Shown here in pieces: positions 30,940 to 40,000 of a DNA stretch of 40,000 nt (the stretch's first letter is position 1; every line of letters begins with the position of its first letter). This DNA is from Symbiodinium natans. Its lineage: Eukaryota > Sar > Dinophyceae > Suessiales > Symbiodiniaceae. Where the stretch lies: the NCBI GenBank assembly GCA_905221605.1, contig CAJNDS010000433.1, positions 1-40,000 on the forward strand, written 5' to 3'. The notes under the pieces were generated by a model. The model made no database searches. It was not told where the DNA came from and saw only the letters and a program-made list of their open reading frames with translations. A program made the position numbers and the translations under genes.

Positions 30940-32280
30940 GATCGCTTAGACTGCTACAGCTACGGACTCCGGACCACTCGTTTGCAGACTTGCTATGCCC
31001 CTGTAAAAGAAGGTTTCGCTGAATGACATCGAAGAATCGAAGAAATGTTTTACAGTCCCCATCAGTCCCCATGTCCTGGCTGTACTCGGAACATATCGTC
31101 AGAGTTCTGGAAGATTATAAAGGAAACTTCCTTGAACCGCAAGCTGAGCCGCGGGTGGTCCGAGATGCTCAAACATGTGCTTTCTTCAAACGAGCATGAG
31201 CACGCTAGAGAACATCTTATTACTCAGCAGACACGACTACCTTCAATGTGCAGCTGTCTGATGCCCCATGGTCTGCTGTCATGCTGTGTATACTTCATTC
31301 TACTTCTTTGCTTGGCGCAACTTCTGCTCATTGGCTGCTCCTACGAGTCGTTCCAAATGTCTGTCAAGGAAGGGGCGGCCCGGCGCTGCACGGTGTGGCA
31401 CAGTGCAGGTGGCGCAGGCCAATGCGTGTGGGAGGTCGGGGGGGCGGTGCGATGCGGCACGGAACGGGGCGGTGCGGCGCAGCGGGGTGCGGGCGGCGCC
31501 GGATGGCGCATGCACGACGGGGTGGGCCGGCGTGCAGGTAGCGCGGCATGGCTCGCCACGTGCGGCGCCCGTGGCACGGGGGCGCGCTGAGGCCGACTGT
31601 CCTAAGGGCTTGTCATGGCTAGGTCATGTAATCCACTTGGTCAAAGACTTTGTTGGGAAGATGCACTACCTTTGCAGCTTGATGGAGGCCGCTACATTCA
31701 CTACATGCCACTGGTTAATTAATTTCGACACTTCCATTCTGAGGTCAGTGCCTCGGGCGGGCAGCACTCCTGCGCCACGACCATCTGAGCACGTTCCTGC
31801 TCAGCAGCCTGCACGTCAAATTGCGCACTTTGACAGCCGCAAAGGTTTGAATATGCAGAGTCTGCGCATCCGTTGATCTGGGCATCAGGCATCCACTCGC
31901 AATCTCTGTATGAATTTCTTTTCTGGACTCAGCGGCGGACTTCGCCCGGATTTCAATCTGTGGTTCACTGCTGTGCACAAGGTCGGGTATGGATCTTCCT
32001 CTTGCGTGTCGGGTGCTGCTCCTTGTGCGCTGCAAATCGCTGCAAGCAAGAACACATGCTGCAGGATCTGTGCGGTCAATGCCTGTTGGGAGGTCTTGGT
32101 CTTCGCTGTCTTTGCATGAGAAGTCACAAGTGAGACCCGGCCGTGGATTCAAAAGGAGCGTCAGTGAGCCTGAGCATTGCGCGAAAAAGCGCGCCCCTGC
32201 GCCAGCTGTGCAGCACCCCTCTGCCGATTGCACCCGCGACTCGCACGTCAATCTCACAGCGTGACAACTACTAAAATATG
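30940..32280. other. Region upstream of copy B, no supported gene
   Basis: The promoter and 5' UTR of copy B should begin here; no spliced-leader relic is visible. From 31370 to 31590 a G/C-rich stretch of GGCGCGGGG-like sequence creates long overlapping ORFs in all frames, which I discount. From 31745 to 32260 both strands are open in several frames, again without a recognisable domain. Confidence 0.35.
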
Positions 32281-32339
32281 TTCAGCACGAGGATGAACCT
32301 CTCAGCCCAAACCAGACCATAGCCAAAGATCCCCTGGAC

Positions 32340-32620
32340 GAAGACTCCCTGAACCCCTAAGCGCTCAACCCCTTGCCCTTGAGTTCTGAACCTCCAAGCC
32401 CGGTCAAGCCTAAACCCCTCATTTCTGACCTTAAAACCCTAAACCCCCCTAAACCCCCCTAAACCTCCCTACCCCCTAAACCCCCCTGAACCCCAAACCC
32501 CTCTTACCCCTTGGAGCTCGCGAAGCCCGTGGCCGACAGCTTCCTGTCACCTCTACGAAACGCTGAGGGGTTGAGGGTTTCGGGTTGTATAGGGCTTAGG
32601 GTTTACGCCTTGTAAACCCT
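32340..32620 (-). repeat. Second degenerate telomere-like block (CCCTAAA orientation)
   Basis: Plus-strand sequence is rich in CCCTAAACCCCC, ACCCCTAA and related forms, in the opposite orientation to the 19300-20285 block. It turns to GGGCTTAGGGTTTACG near 32590. Confidence 0.8.
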
Positions 32621-33440
32621 ATTCCGAATTTCGGGGTGGGTTGAGGGCTCCCAAAAGCCTCGAACCAACCAACATCCTGAAGAACCCTTCCCTCCCCTCT
32701 CTCTCTACTACGCTCTCAGGCTTTAAGTCGTTACTTAAACCCTCCAAACCCTGAAGCCTAGACCATAAACCCTATAGACCCCAAACATGACATTTGGATA
32801 AGAACATCCCCCTAATATTCAAGCACATTTCGAGTTTCTGTTGGGGGGGGGGGGGGGGGGAGTGGCGCCCCGATTTAATAATCGGGTGATGCGATAAGGG
32901 GTCTGGGGTTTAGTGCAGGCTGACTAGGGCCGGATATGGGGCCAGCTCAGGGCGGTGTAGGTTCGATCAGGGTACGGTAACTTTACGTAGAAATACCAAC
33001 TGTGGTAGCTGCTACGGAAAAGCTCATGTGCCACGGGTAGTTCACCCAGTGCACCTCAAGGAGTTGCAATCGCTTCTCCGAGAGTAGGACGCTCTCGAGG
33101 ATTCCAAGCCGGGCAAGAGGTGTCTCTCAGTCTCTAGGAACCCGCTTCACCCAGCAATGTAAAGAACGCCACACTCAACATCAACAGAATCCCCCAACCA
33201 CCCACAGATGTCCCTGGCCTTGTGGCACCCATGCCTGCATGCCTGCACACATTACCAAAGCTGTGCAGGACCCTTTTCCCCACACCACAGCTGCTTGAAA
33301 TCTGCCGCTTTCTGTGACCCTGGAAGAAGCCTTGCAAGCCCCTAAATATAAACTGAAAGTTTAAACGCTTGCATGAACTACTTGGCAAACGTGAGAAAGT
33401 TATCAGCGAAACAAGCAAAAGCTTTTGAACTATATTCTGC
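32621..33440. other. Intergenic, with an 18-base poly-G
   Basis: A poly-G run lies at 32843-32860. Sequence at 32880-33130 looks single-copy and moderately structured, including GGTTCGATCAGGG, but I could not fold it as a tRNA. The minus-strand ORF 33134-33490 ends in the TA microsatellite and has no recognisable domain. Confidence 0.35.
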
Positions 33441-33448
33441 AGGTGAGA

Positions 33449-33466
33449 ATATATATATATATATAT
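33449..33466. repeat. TA microsatellite
   Basis: Alternating TA of about 18 bases runs into TGTGTAGGTATATGTATAC. Confidence 0.85.
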
Positions 33467-36400
33467 GTGTAGGTATATGTATACATTCATTTATCCATGT
33501 ATCTACCTTCTGATTTATATCTGTTTGTTCATTTATTTACACATACCTTACGATCTTCGATTTTCGCCTCTATGCATCTTCATTGATCAAACTCAATGTC
33601 ATGGATCAAATCGTTTTAATTTTCGTATCATCATATACATCTTCTGTATGATTGTGAACAGCTAGGCTGCTTGGGCTGTTGCACTGTGCCACTGAATGCA
33701 GTCAGAGGTCAAAGCACCTCCTAAATGCTGCAACTGCGCACGGACCAATTACGCATCAGGACCACGTGGGAGGAGTGCTCTCCTGGCCTGTAGGCAAACC
33801 CATGAGAACGTGGTGTAAAATCAGTTTTCTAGCCTGGCGGCCACGGAGTCTCTCTGCTTCTCTCGCTCTCTTTCTCGCTTGTTCTCGCTCTCGCTCTCAA
33901 GGTTCAGGTCACACCGTTGTATCCGATCGGATATTTTTTGCTGTGACCAAAGGTGTATGTGCAAGCAGCGCAAGCCTGGCTCTTGGTAGTAGCAACATTG
34001 AAGGCAATGGACCCTAAGGCTCTAACGAACCAGGCGCAGATGTACAAATCACGAAATGCACGGCCATGGCACGGTAGAGCTCCAGTTCCCGTACAACGAT
34101 GTGCTTGTCCACCTGCCAGCCGCTCTTCAGCAAGCACCTTGCGAAACATGCGGCCTAAACCCTGAGCCTTTTCAGGATCCAAGTGCAACGTGCGATGATG
34201 GTTTGGCGTCACGTGCGTCCAAGCGACTCCACAGCAATCCCTAAGGGCCCTGGCGGGCATGGGCTTGGCAGCTCGACCGCCGCCAGCCCACTGATCAGGC
34301 CACTGAAAAGGAGGCAACGAGCCGACATTGCTCAAATCACTGGCCAAAAGCAGAAAGAACAACGGGTTGTCACAGATATGCGTTGGAATTGTCTTGACAA
34401 GCATCGACAGACAAACGCAAGGGGTACACCAAGGTTCCTTGTTTACAGACGGCATGGAGCCATGGCTGATGTGGGACTTCACTACAAGGCCACAAAAATC
34501 TAGCCCGCAACTCAGATTCGATCCTGAAAGGTGCTCGAACATGAAGGCAATCGGCGACAATAAGAGCAGAAGATGAGCATCTGCACAGTCAGCCAACAGT
34601 AATGAGCCGCTGGCGATGATCGTGCACGAAGAAACGAAACTCCAGGCAGGGTGCGAAACCAAGAAGCCGGTAATTCGAGCCTTTGACCTATCGACCTATG
34701 GAATCCTGTCGAATCCTATGAAAGTGGATGCGAAGAAACCTATGGCAGCGGCATCGTTGCACGTAGTTCCGGTGAGTGGCCAGCCTGCATGGAGATGCGT
34801 TTTGCGTTGATCCGATTTTGGCTACTCGGTTTCAAGTGTCTTCTCTTTGCTGAAGCAGCATTTGTTGCGGTGCTATTGCTGTTATAACTGCTTGCTTGCT
34901 AGACGGACTGCTTTGAGGATGTGTCTTGAGACTGCATGTGTTGGGGGCTGGACTGAATCGCAGCAATATATCGGTGTAAATTCGACGGCAAAAGGGCCAC
35001 ATGTAGGAGGCCGAGGTAGGGACCACCCTTAAGACTCTAAGTCTCCAGCTCATGGTGTGCTCTAGATATCACCGCCATCACGGCCACTTGGTTGAATCCT
35101 CGACATCTGCCTCCTGCCAATCGGACGATGAGCAAGCAAACCACCTCGACTGACCTCTTAACATCGTACAAGGCTTTCAAGGCGTGAGTACGGTAGCAGA
35201 CCGATTTTTGAAGTCCTTCTCGCTGCTGACTTCGGGCACCTTAAGCAGCAAGTCCTGTTGGAATCCGGACTCCAACTGTTGAAATTGCAAGTGCTGTGAA
35301 GACCACTGAAGGATCACATCTGCGGCGTCCTTGTCTTTGAAGGAGTTGGGCCCTGGCCCTCGATAAGCTCATAGTGAAGGCCTCGAAACACTCCAGGCCC
35401 TGAGCAGAGACGAAGAGGGTTTGAGTTGGCTTTGGGGAAGTTGTTTGTGCCAGAGAGGAGCATGTCTGTCGTTCGCCAGATCTCAGCACGAAGCCATCGA
35501 CACCCTACTCATGCTTGTTTTCGGCTGTTTCTCTGCGAGAGCCTCCCTGAAACAAGCCTAAACGACCGTCTGAGCAATCGTCAACTGAGGCAGAACGCAG
35601 TCCCCTTAACCCGCTCCACAGTGTCTCCACACACCACACAGCATGTTCTATAACCCTTAACGGTCCTTAACGTTGAACTGAACTGGAAGCGGCTAATCAT
35701 TCGTGCGAATCCGAATGTCCCCCCCCCCCCCCCCCAGCCCCCACCCACTCAGACTCCCAACCACCCCCCCCAACCCCCCCACAGCCGGACAGGCAGGAAA
35801 GGGTCAAGGCAGGGCTTGTGCTCCACTGTCCTGTAAGTTAGACTTGGTAGTTGAACGGCTTATCTGAACCAGCGTCTCGGCAACTGCCCGGCCTGGACTT
35901 GAACAGCCTTTTTCCACATCGTACAGAGTCAGCCGGGGTATTGCCGCAGGTCTTCCTGCGGGAGAGAACTGCATCATGTACAAGGGTCATTCATGCCTTG
36001 AGCGAACAGCTAGTGCCTACAGCGAGCTTGTATCTTTCTCGAAGCAAACAGAGACCTCAGGCCAAGGAGACAACATGTGCGACTCTGAGAAATTATCAAA
36101 AGCTTGCGACCCTCGACCATGCTTTCCCAACTAAGCACAGCACCGATGATCCCATTGAAGCACTCCATGATATGGCAAGCTTTGCCAACAGGCAGCTTTC
36201 TGCTTGTAGTTACGCCGTATGTTGGGCCCTCACTCGAACAGCAAGACAGACGGAAGGCAAGTGAGCGTGAGCGTGACGAGTGTTAATTTGGCGGGTGTAC
36301 TTGTAATCACCACCAAGGATCGCAATGAGTAGGCCACACAGGCTGGCTTGAGCCGATGTGTCAGCTGCGAGTGCAACAAGTGAGTGGCTGCCATCCACTG

Positions 36401-38880
36401 ACATCATGGCAAGTCGCTTTTGGGCAGTTGCTTTCCGGCTTGGTGCCTCGTCGCATACTGGGAACCTTGTGTGTTACAACAGCTTGCGATCGGGTGATTT
36501 TCGGACCTACTTCTGGACAACAAGTCTGGACAACAAGTATCGGTTTTCTTGGTTTCGGACAATTCCGCCCCATACGCTCATGCTAAGAATTAACGTTGGC
36601 AGTGTGCATATGCGCTCATAGAGATCACGATCTGGACCTCCAGAGCCATGCAAAACATGCGATTGGACGCGACTCGTAACTCAAGATCCCCGGGTAACCC
36701 TCAAGTATTCTTCAAGTCTATTGAGAAACCTAGGCCGACCCATCGATTGTACCTGATGTTTATGGCTTTGGCATAATGTTAGGGTGTCTTTAGTCGAGTT
36801 TTACGATTTTCACCTTTTGTTGTTGTCATCGGACCCCCAAATATAGATCTGTTTAGACAGAGGAGCCCGGAACCTTCTGCTGATTGCTGCGACAGCCCCT
36901 AACATGCCCTAATGCACCGCCTTGTTGCCCATTTTTAAACTGTGGGTTTTAGTTTTGTGTTGCCACCCAAGCTGCGGGTGGAGCAGCTTGGGTGCAGGTA
37001 GGGTTCAGAGTTTTGGGCTTTGCTCTGTAGATTCATGGCTTGATATCTGGGATGCGGCTGCGGCTCTCTTTTTTCTGGCATGCGTCCGGTCAAAGGCATC
37101 CACTCAGACGAGCGAATCGAGGCGGGCGGGGACATCTAGGCAGCTGAGGGTGAGACGTGCAAGCCATGCAGGCGCGTTGGCTCAAACGTAGATCACTTCG
37201 TTGCTCGGGTCCGGATCTACTCGCTCCTCCTTGGGCAAACTGGGATTTCCAGAAAAAGTGTGTAGATAAGCCCCTGCTCCTCGCCGACGGCACTAAGGAC
37301 AGCAACCGTGAACGCAAAAGCTTAGCACAAGCCTTCGGCAAGCCAACCCTGCCCAAATACCACGTCACCCCGTTTCTGCCCCCAATGGCCTCACCCGGAA
37401 GCCGCCGGCCGCTAAGGATCCAGAGCTGCCTCTCCTTGGGTTTGAAATGGGGGTTTCCGACTATTTGAGGGTGTACAGTAGGGGCCCCTGATTTTCGTAA
37501 ACCCCCAAATCACTTCGATCTGTGTCTTTCAGGTTGGCTCTTTTTCTTGTTTGGCAAGCCTTCGGCTCAGCCTCAGCCCTACGTGGAAGGTGTCGAGGCG
37601 CCTATGAGGGTGTGTTCGCCATGTGACCCCGAGGCTTGAGCTAGGTCCGGTTTCGACCGCGTATACGCGGTGTTCGAGATCAATCAGCAAACATGGAGAT
37701 TTAACGGACAACAGGCCGCCGCCCAGTAAGCAGCAAGAGGGGTAGGCAACTTCTCGGGCCCGAACAAAAATCAGAAGCAAAAACTATAATCCGAATCTGC
37801 GACACATCAGACCATACTAAGAGCACATCTAAAAGTTTGCGTGCGCATGGAGGGCGTGGAAACCTGTCAAAAGATCCCTTCAGCCATTCCCGAAAGCCTA
37901 ACACCCTAGACTCAGTCCCAAACCACGCCTTCTCCTCAAGACCTGCGACTTAGGCTTTTCATGAAAGCCTGAACCCTAGCCCAGCACCTGAAAATTAAGG
38001 CTTAGACTAGATGAGTCTGATTCTCTAGTTGAAGTTGCATAGGCTCTTCGATCCTCTGCCGTCGAGCTTCCAGGCAGTCCAAGTCATCTTGCCATGGCAC
38101 TCGGGCGCTCGGGCCGTCTCGTTCGCGGGCCTGCCCCCCCCCCCCCCCATTCCCCCTTCCCACAACCCTCAGCCCTGAAAACACAACCCCCAAAACAACC
38201 AACTCCAACAGCGCTGAAGCCTGACTAACCCCAACTCTGAACATGCTGGAGACCTCAAAACTTCGCATTCTGCGCACTTGATGTTACCATGACAACGTGG
38301 TTTGCAGTACGGGTCTGTAGTTTAAGCTCTGTTTTCGGAAGGCATGGTCTGAGTGCAACTGCTACTTGGGAACCAAGGGGCCTTCTCCTCCGACTCCCGG
38401 AGCTTCTGTTGGTAGATCTCGCCGTCGAGGCGCTCATGGGGCGGACACCGGCGAGCATGGAACTGAATCAGGCAATCGCGACAAAGAAGGCAGCTCCTGT
38501 GTCATTTCAAGGCTTCAAGTGGTGGCTTCGATGAAACAATGATGAACGCTGCAGTGTCAGAAGGGGACCCGAAATCCAGCATGTCGTCGGCAAACTAGAC
38601 CCCCGGAGCTTCCACTTGCCTCCCTTATCTAGGCACTCCCAATCCCAAGCTCCACCTTGTGTAATCTCTAGCCAAGCTGCCTTCATGATTGGGTATACTG
38701 CTATACATATACAAGTCTTACACTTAGATGCTTACCTAAGTAAGGCACAGAAAAGGCTACTTCGGGCAGTTTTGCAAGGTTGGAAAACCGCCCTCCTGCG
38801 CAAATGTTCATCGTCGTGGTTCACTGCCCAGTATTCCGCTTCGTCAAGTGGCCGGCCTCCCGACCTTGCTACGATGTGGG
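33467..38880. other. Long gene-poor stretch
   Basis: No coding region is recognised. The longest open frame is 33904-34662 on the minus strand (252 codons), with competing frames opposite and no domain. Another is 35851-36264 on the plus strand (137 codons), also unrecognised. Short homopolymers occur: C17 at 35719-35735, further C-runs to about 35780, and a C-run near 38137-38149. A CT-rich microsatellite (CTCTCG/CTCGCT) lies at about 33850-33900. Single small exons of unknown genes cannot be excluded. Confidence 0.35.
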
Positions 38881-38984
38881 GGATGTTTAGGCTTTCCCGA
38901 GTGCGTAGCAGAAGGGTTCTCGCTTTGAGGACGGGGGTCTAGGGGTCAGGGAGTTGACGCGAAATCCATGCCCCCGAGACCAAC

Positions 38985-39118
38985 CCCAACCCCCCCCTCC
39001 CCAATTCCTTTGTTGTTTTTGTTCTTTCCGGCCTTTCCCCCCCCCCCCGCCCCCCACCCCCAACATCCCGTCCCCGACCCCCCCACTCGCCCTCCCCGAC
39101 CCAAACCCCCCCCCCCCT
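38985..39118. repeat. C-rich low-complexity tract
   Basis: Successive C-runs separated by short spacers (CCCCCCCTCC, CCCCCCCCCGCCCCCC and similar) lead directly into the GTGTC minisatellite. Confidence 0.85.
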
Positions 39119-39605
39119 CGTGTGTCCTGGTGTCGTGTCTTCGTCTCATGTCTTCGTGTCGCGTCCTCGTGTCTTCGTCTTCGTGTCGTGTCCGTGTGTC
39201 GTGTCCTCATGTCGTGTCCTCGGGCCGTGTCCTCGTGTCGTGTCCTCGCGTCGTGTCTTCGTGTCATGTCTTCGTGTCGTCTCGTGTCGTCGTCTTCGTC
39301 TCGTGTCCTTGTGTCGTCATGTCTTCGTGTCGTGTCCTCGTGTCTTCGTCTTCGCATCGGTCCTTGTGTCGCGTCCTCGTGCCGTGTCCTCGTGTTGTCT
39401 CTTCGCTTCATGCCCTCTTGTCGTGTCCTCGTGTCGTCTCCTCGTGTCCTCCCTTCATGTCGTGTCTTCGTGTCCAACCCTTTTTATCATGTTGTGTTTT
39501 TGTGACGTGTTCTTGTGTCGTGTCTTTGCTTCGTGCCCTCGTCTTCGTGTCGTTTCCTCGTCTCGTGTCACCGTGTCGTGTCTCGGTGTCGTGTCGCGTC
39601 CTGTC
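39119..39605 (+). repeat. GTGTC-based minisatellite
   Basis: About 490 bases of imperfect repeats of CGTGTC, CTCGTGTCGTGTC and TTCGTGTC. They are open in several frames: Ser/Cys/Val-rich on the plus strand, Arg/His/Asp/Thr-rich on the minus strand (RHEDTTR-like). The openness comes from the repeat lacking stop codons, so I do not call a gene. Confidence 0.92.
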
Positions 39606-40000
39606 TTTCTTTGGCGACACGTGTCTGCATTCGGGTTCGTGGCTCCTATCAGGTTTTCTTTCGCTCCCGCATGGCTTGCTGTACTGCAAAGCAGGGTTTA
39701 GGTCAGGGTTCTGGTGGGAAAAAGTATTCCTGCATCGAACAGCCTTCGAACTGAGTAATTGCCCCCAACAAGGTTTCGGAGTTTGGGGTTTCATCGCTCA
39801 CGCTCGAACCGACCAAGCGAGGGTTTGGGGTGATGCCCGGCCCTTCTGAGGGCCCCAAACGATAACGGAAGAAACGTCAGCAGAGACCCCCCACAAGTGC
39901 ACATGATTGAGATCGACCTTTGTGAGACTTTGCCAAGTTTGGGCCCAAGAGCTCTCGAAACCCACAGGCGCCACAAACTCTTGAACCTCTAATATAGACA
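39606..40000. other. Right end of the window, no supported gene
   Basis: Apparently single-copy sequence with short overlapping ORFs and no recognisable domain or RNA gene. Confidence 0.35.

Noticed and set aside
30937-30990. Possible spliced-leader relic upstream of copy B (CCGTAG on the minus strand)
   Set aside because: Only the first six bases resemble the dinoflagellate spliced leader; the rest does not match.
32951-32990. Possible tRNA, from a GGTTCGATC T-loop-like sequence
   Set aside because: The flanking bases do not pair as a T-stem and no matching acceptor or anticodon arms were found.
33904-34662. 252-codon minus-strand open frame
   Set aside because: It is long, but there is no recognisable domain, no homologous copy in the window, and competing frames are open opposite. 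Kept only as a mention in the gene-poor stretch.
35851-36264. 137-codon plus-strand open frame
   Set aside because: No recognisable motif or paralogue. Its orientation is opposite to the supported genes and chance is a sufficient explanation.
38887-39477. 196-codon minus-strand ORF with Arg/His/Asp/Thr repeats
   Set aside because: It is the translation of a GTGTC minisatellite, with equally long frames on the opposite strand; an effect of stop-poor repeats.

Overview
The window reads as nuclear DNA of a eukaryotic alga, most likely a dinoflagellate (Suessiales/Symbiodiniaceae-like). Four observations point there. Every recognisable gene lies on the minus strand, in one unidirectional series. 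Genes are interrupted by short introns (about 80-135 nt) whose frame-consistent boundaries include GA-AG and GC-AG as well as GT-AG. Long stretches are degenerate TTTAGGG/CCCTAAA telomere-like repeat. There are no operons, Shine-Dalgarno sites or bacterial genes. No spliced-leader relic was seen, so the assignment is an inference; a chromerid or other alveolate remains possible.

Region 1 (1 to about 13,400) is AT-rich, gene-poor and almost wholly repeats. A pair of about 1-kb inverted arms (1-1102 and 6630-7516) faces inward across about 5.5 kb. Each arm carries an array of about 200-bp units containing palindromes built on TTCGAGCCGGCTCGAA. A minisatellite of about 52 bp fills 4500-6570 and 8140-9545, with a remnant at 11030-11215. 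A block with G-rich and AT-rich halves (1105-2490) recurs in direct orientation at about 11900-12890. A short stem-loop-forming motif (GGTGC...GCACC) is present in at least five clear copies between 9.5 and 11 kb. No transposase, reverse transcriptase or other mobile-element protein was found here.

Region 2 (about 13,450 to 31,000) is GC-richer and carries the genes. In transcription order (right to left) they are: coiled-coil gene copy B (30939-27645), a membrane-anchored protein with two HxSx/HxTx motifs of 2H phosphoesterases (27090-26143), a fusion of an aspartyl/asparaginyl beta-hydroxylase-like domain with a class I methyltransferase (23454-21323), and coiled-coil gene copy A (18440-14145). 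A and B are paralogues about 12.5 kb apart. B has three short introns inside coding sequence that is continuous in A. Two of these have matching CTGGGT/ACCCAG ends, and all three have a direct repeat at the insertion point (2 bp at the shortest), as expected of introner-type intron gain. A and B are also 100% identical over 370 bp while other parts are clearly diverged, which suggests recent gene conversion. Between the methyltransferase gene and copy A lie about 1 kb of degenerate telomere-like repeat, including a perfect 22-bp-arm hairpin, and a GAT/GAC-rich microsatellite zone.

Region 3 (about 31,000-40,000) has no gene I can support. It holds G/C homopolymers, a second telomere-like block (32340-32620), a TA microsatellite and a large GTGTC-based minisatellite (39120-39600).
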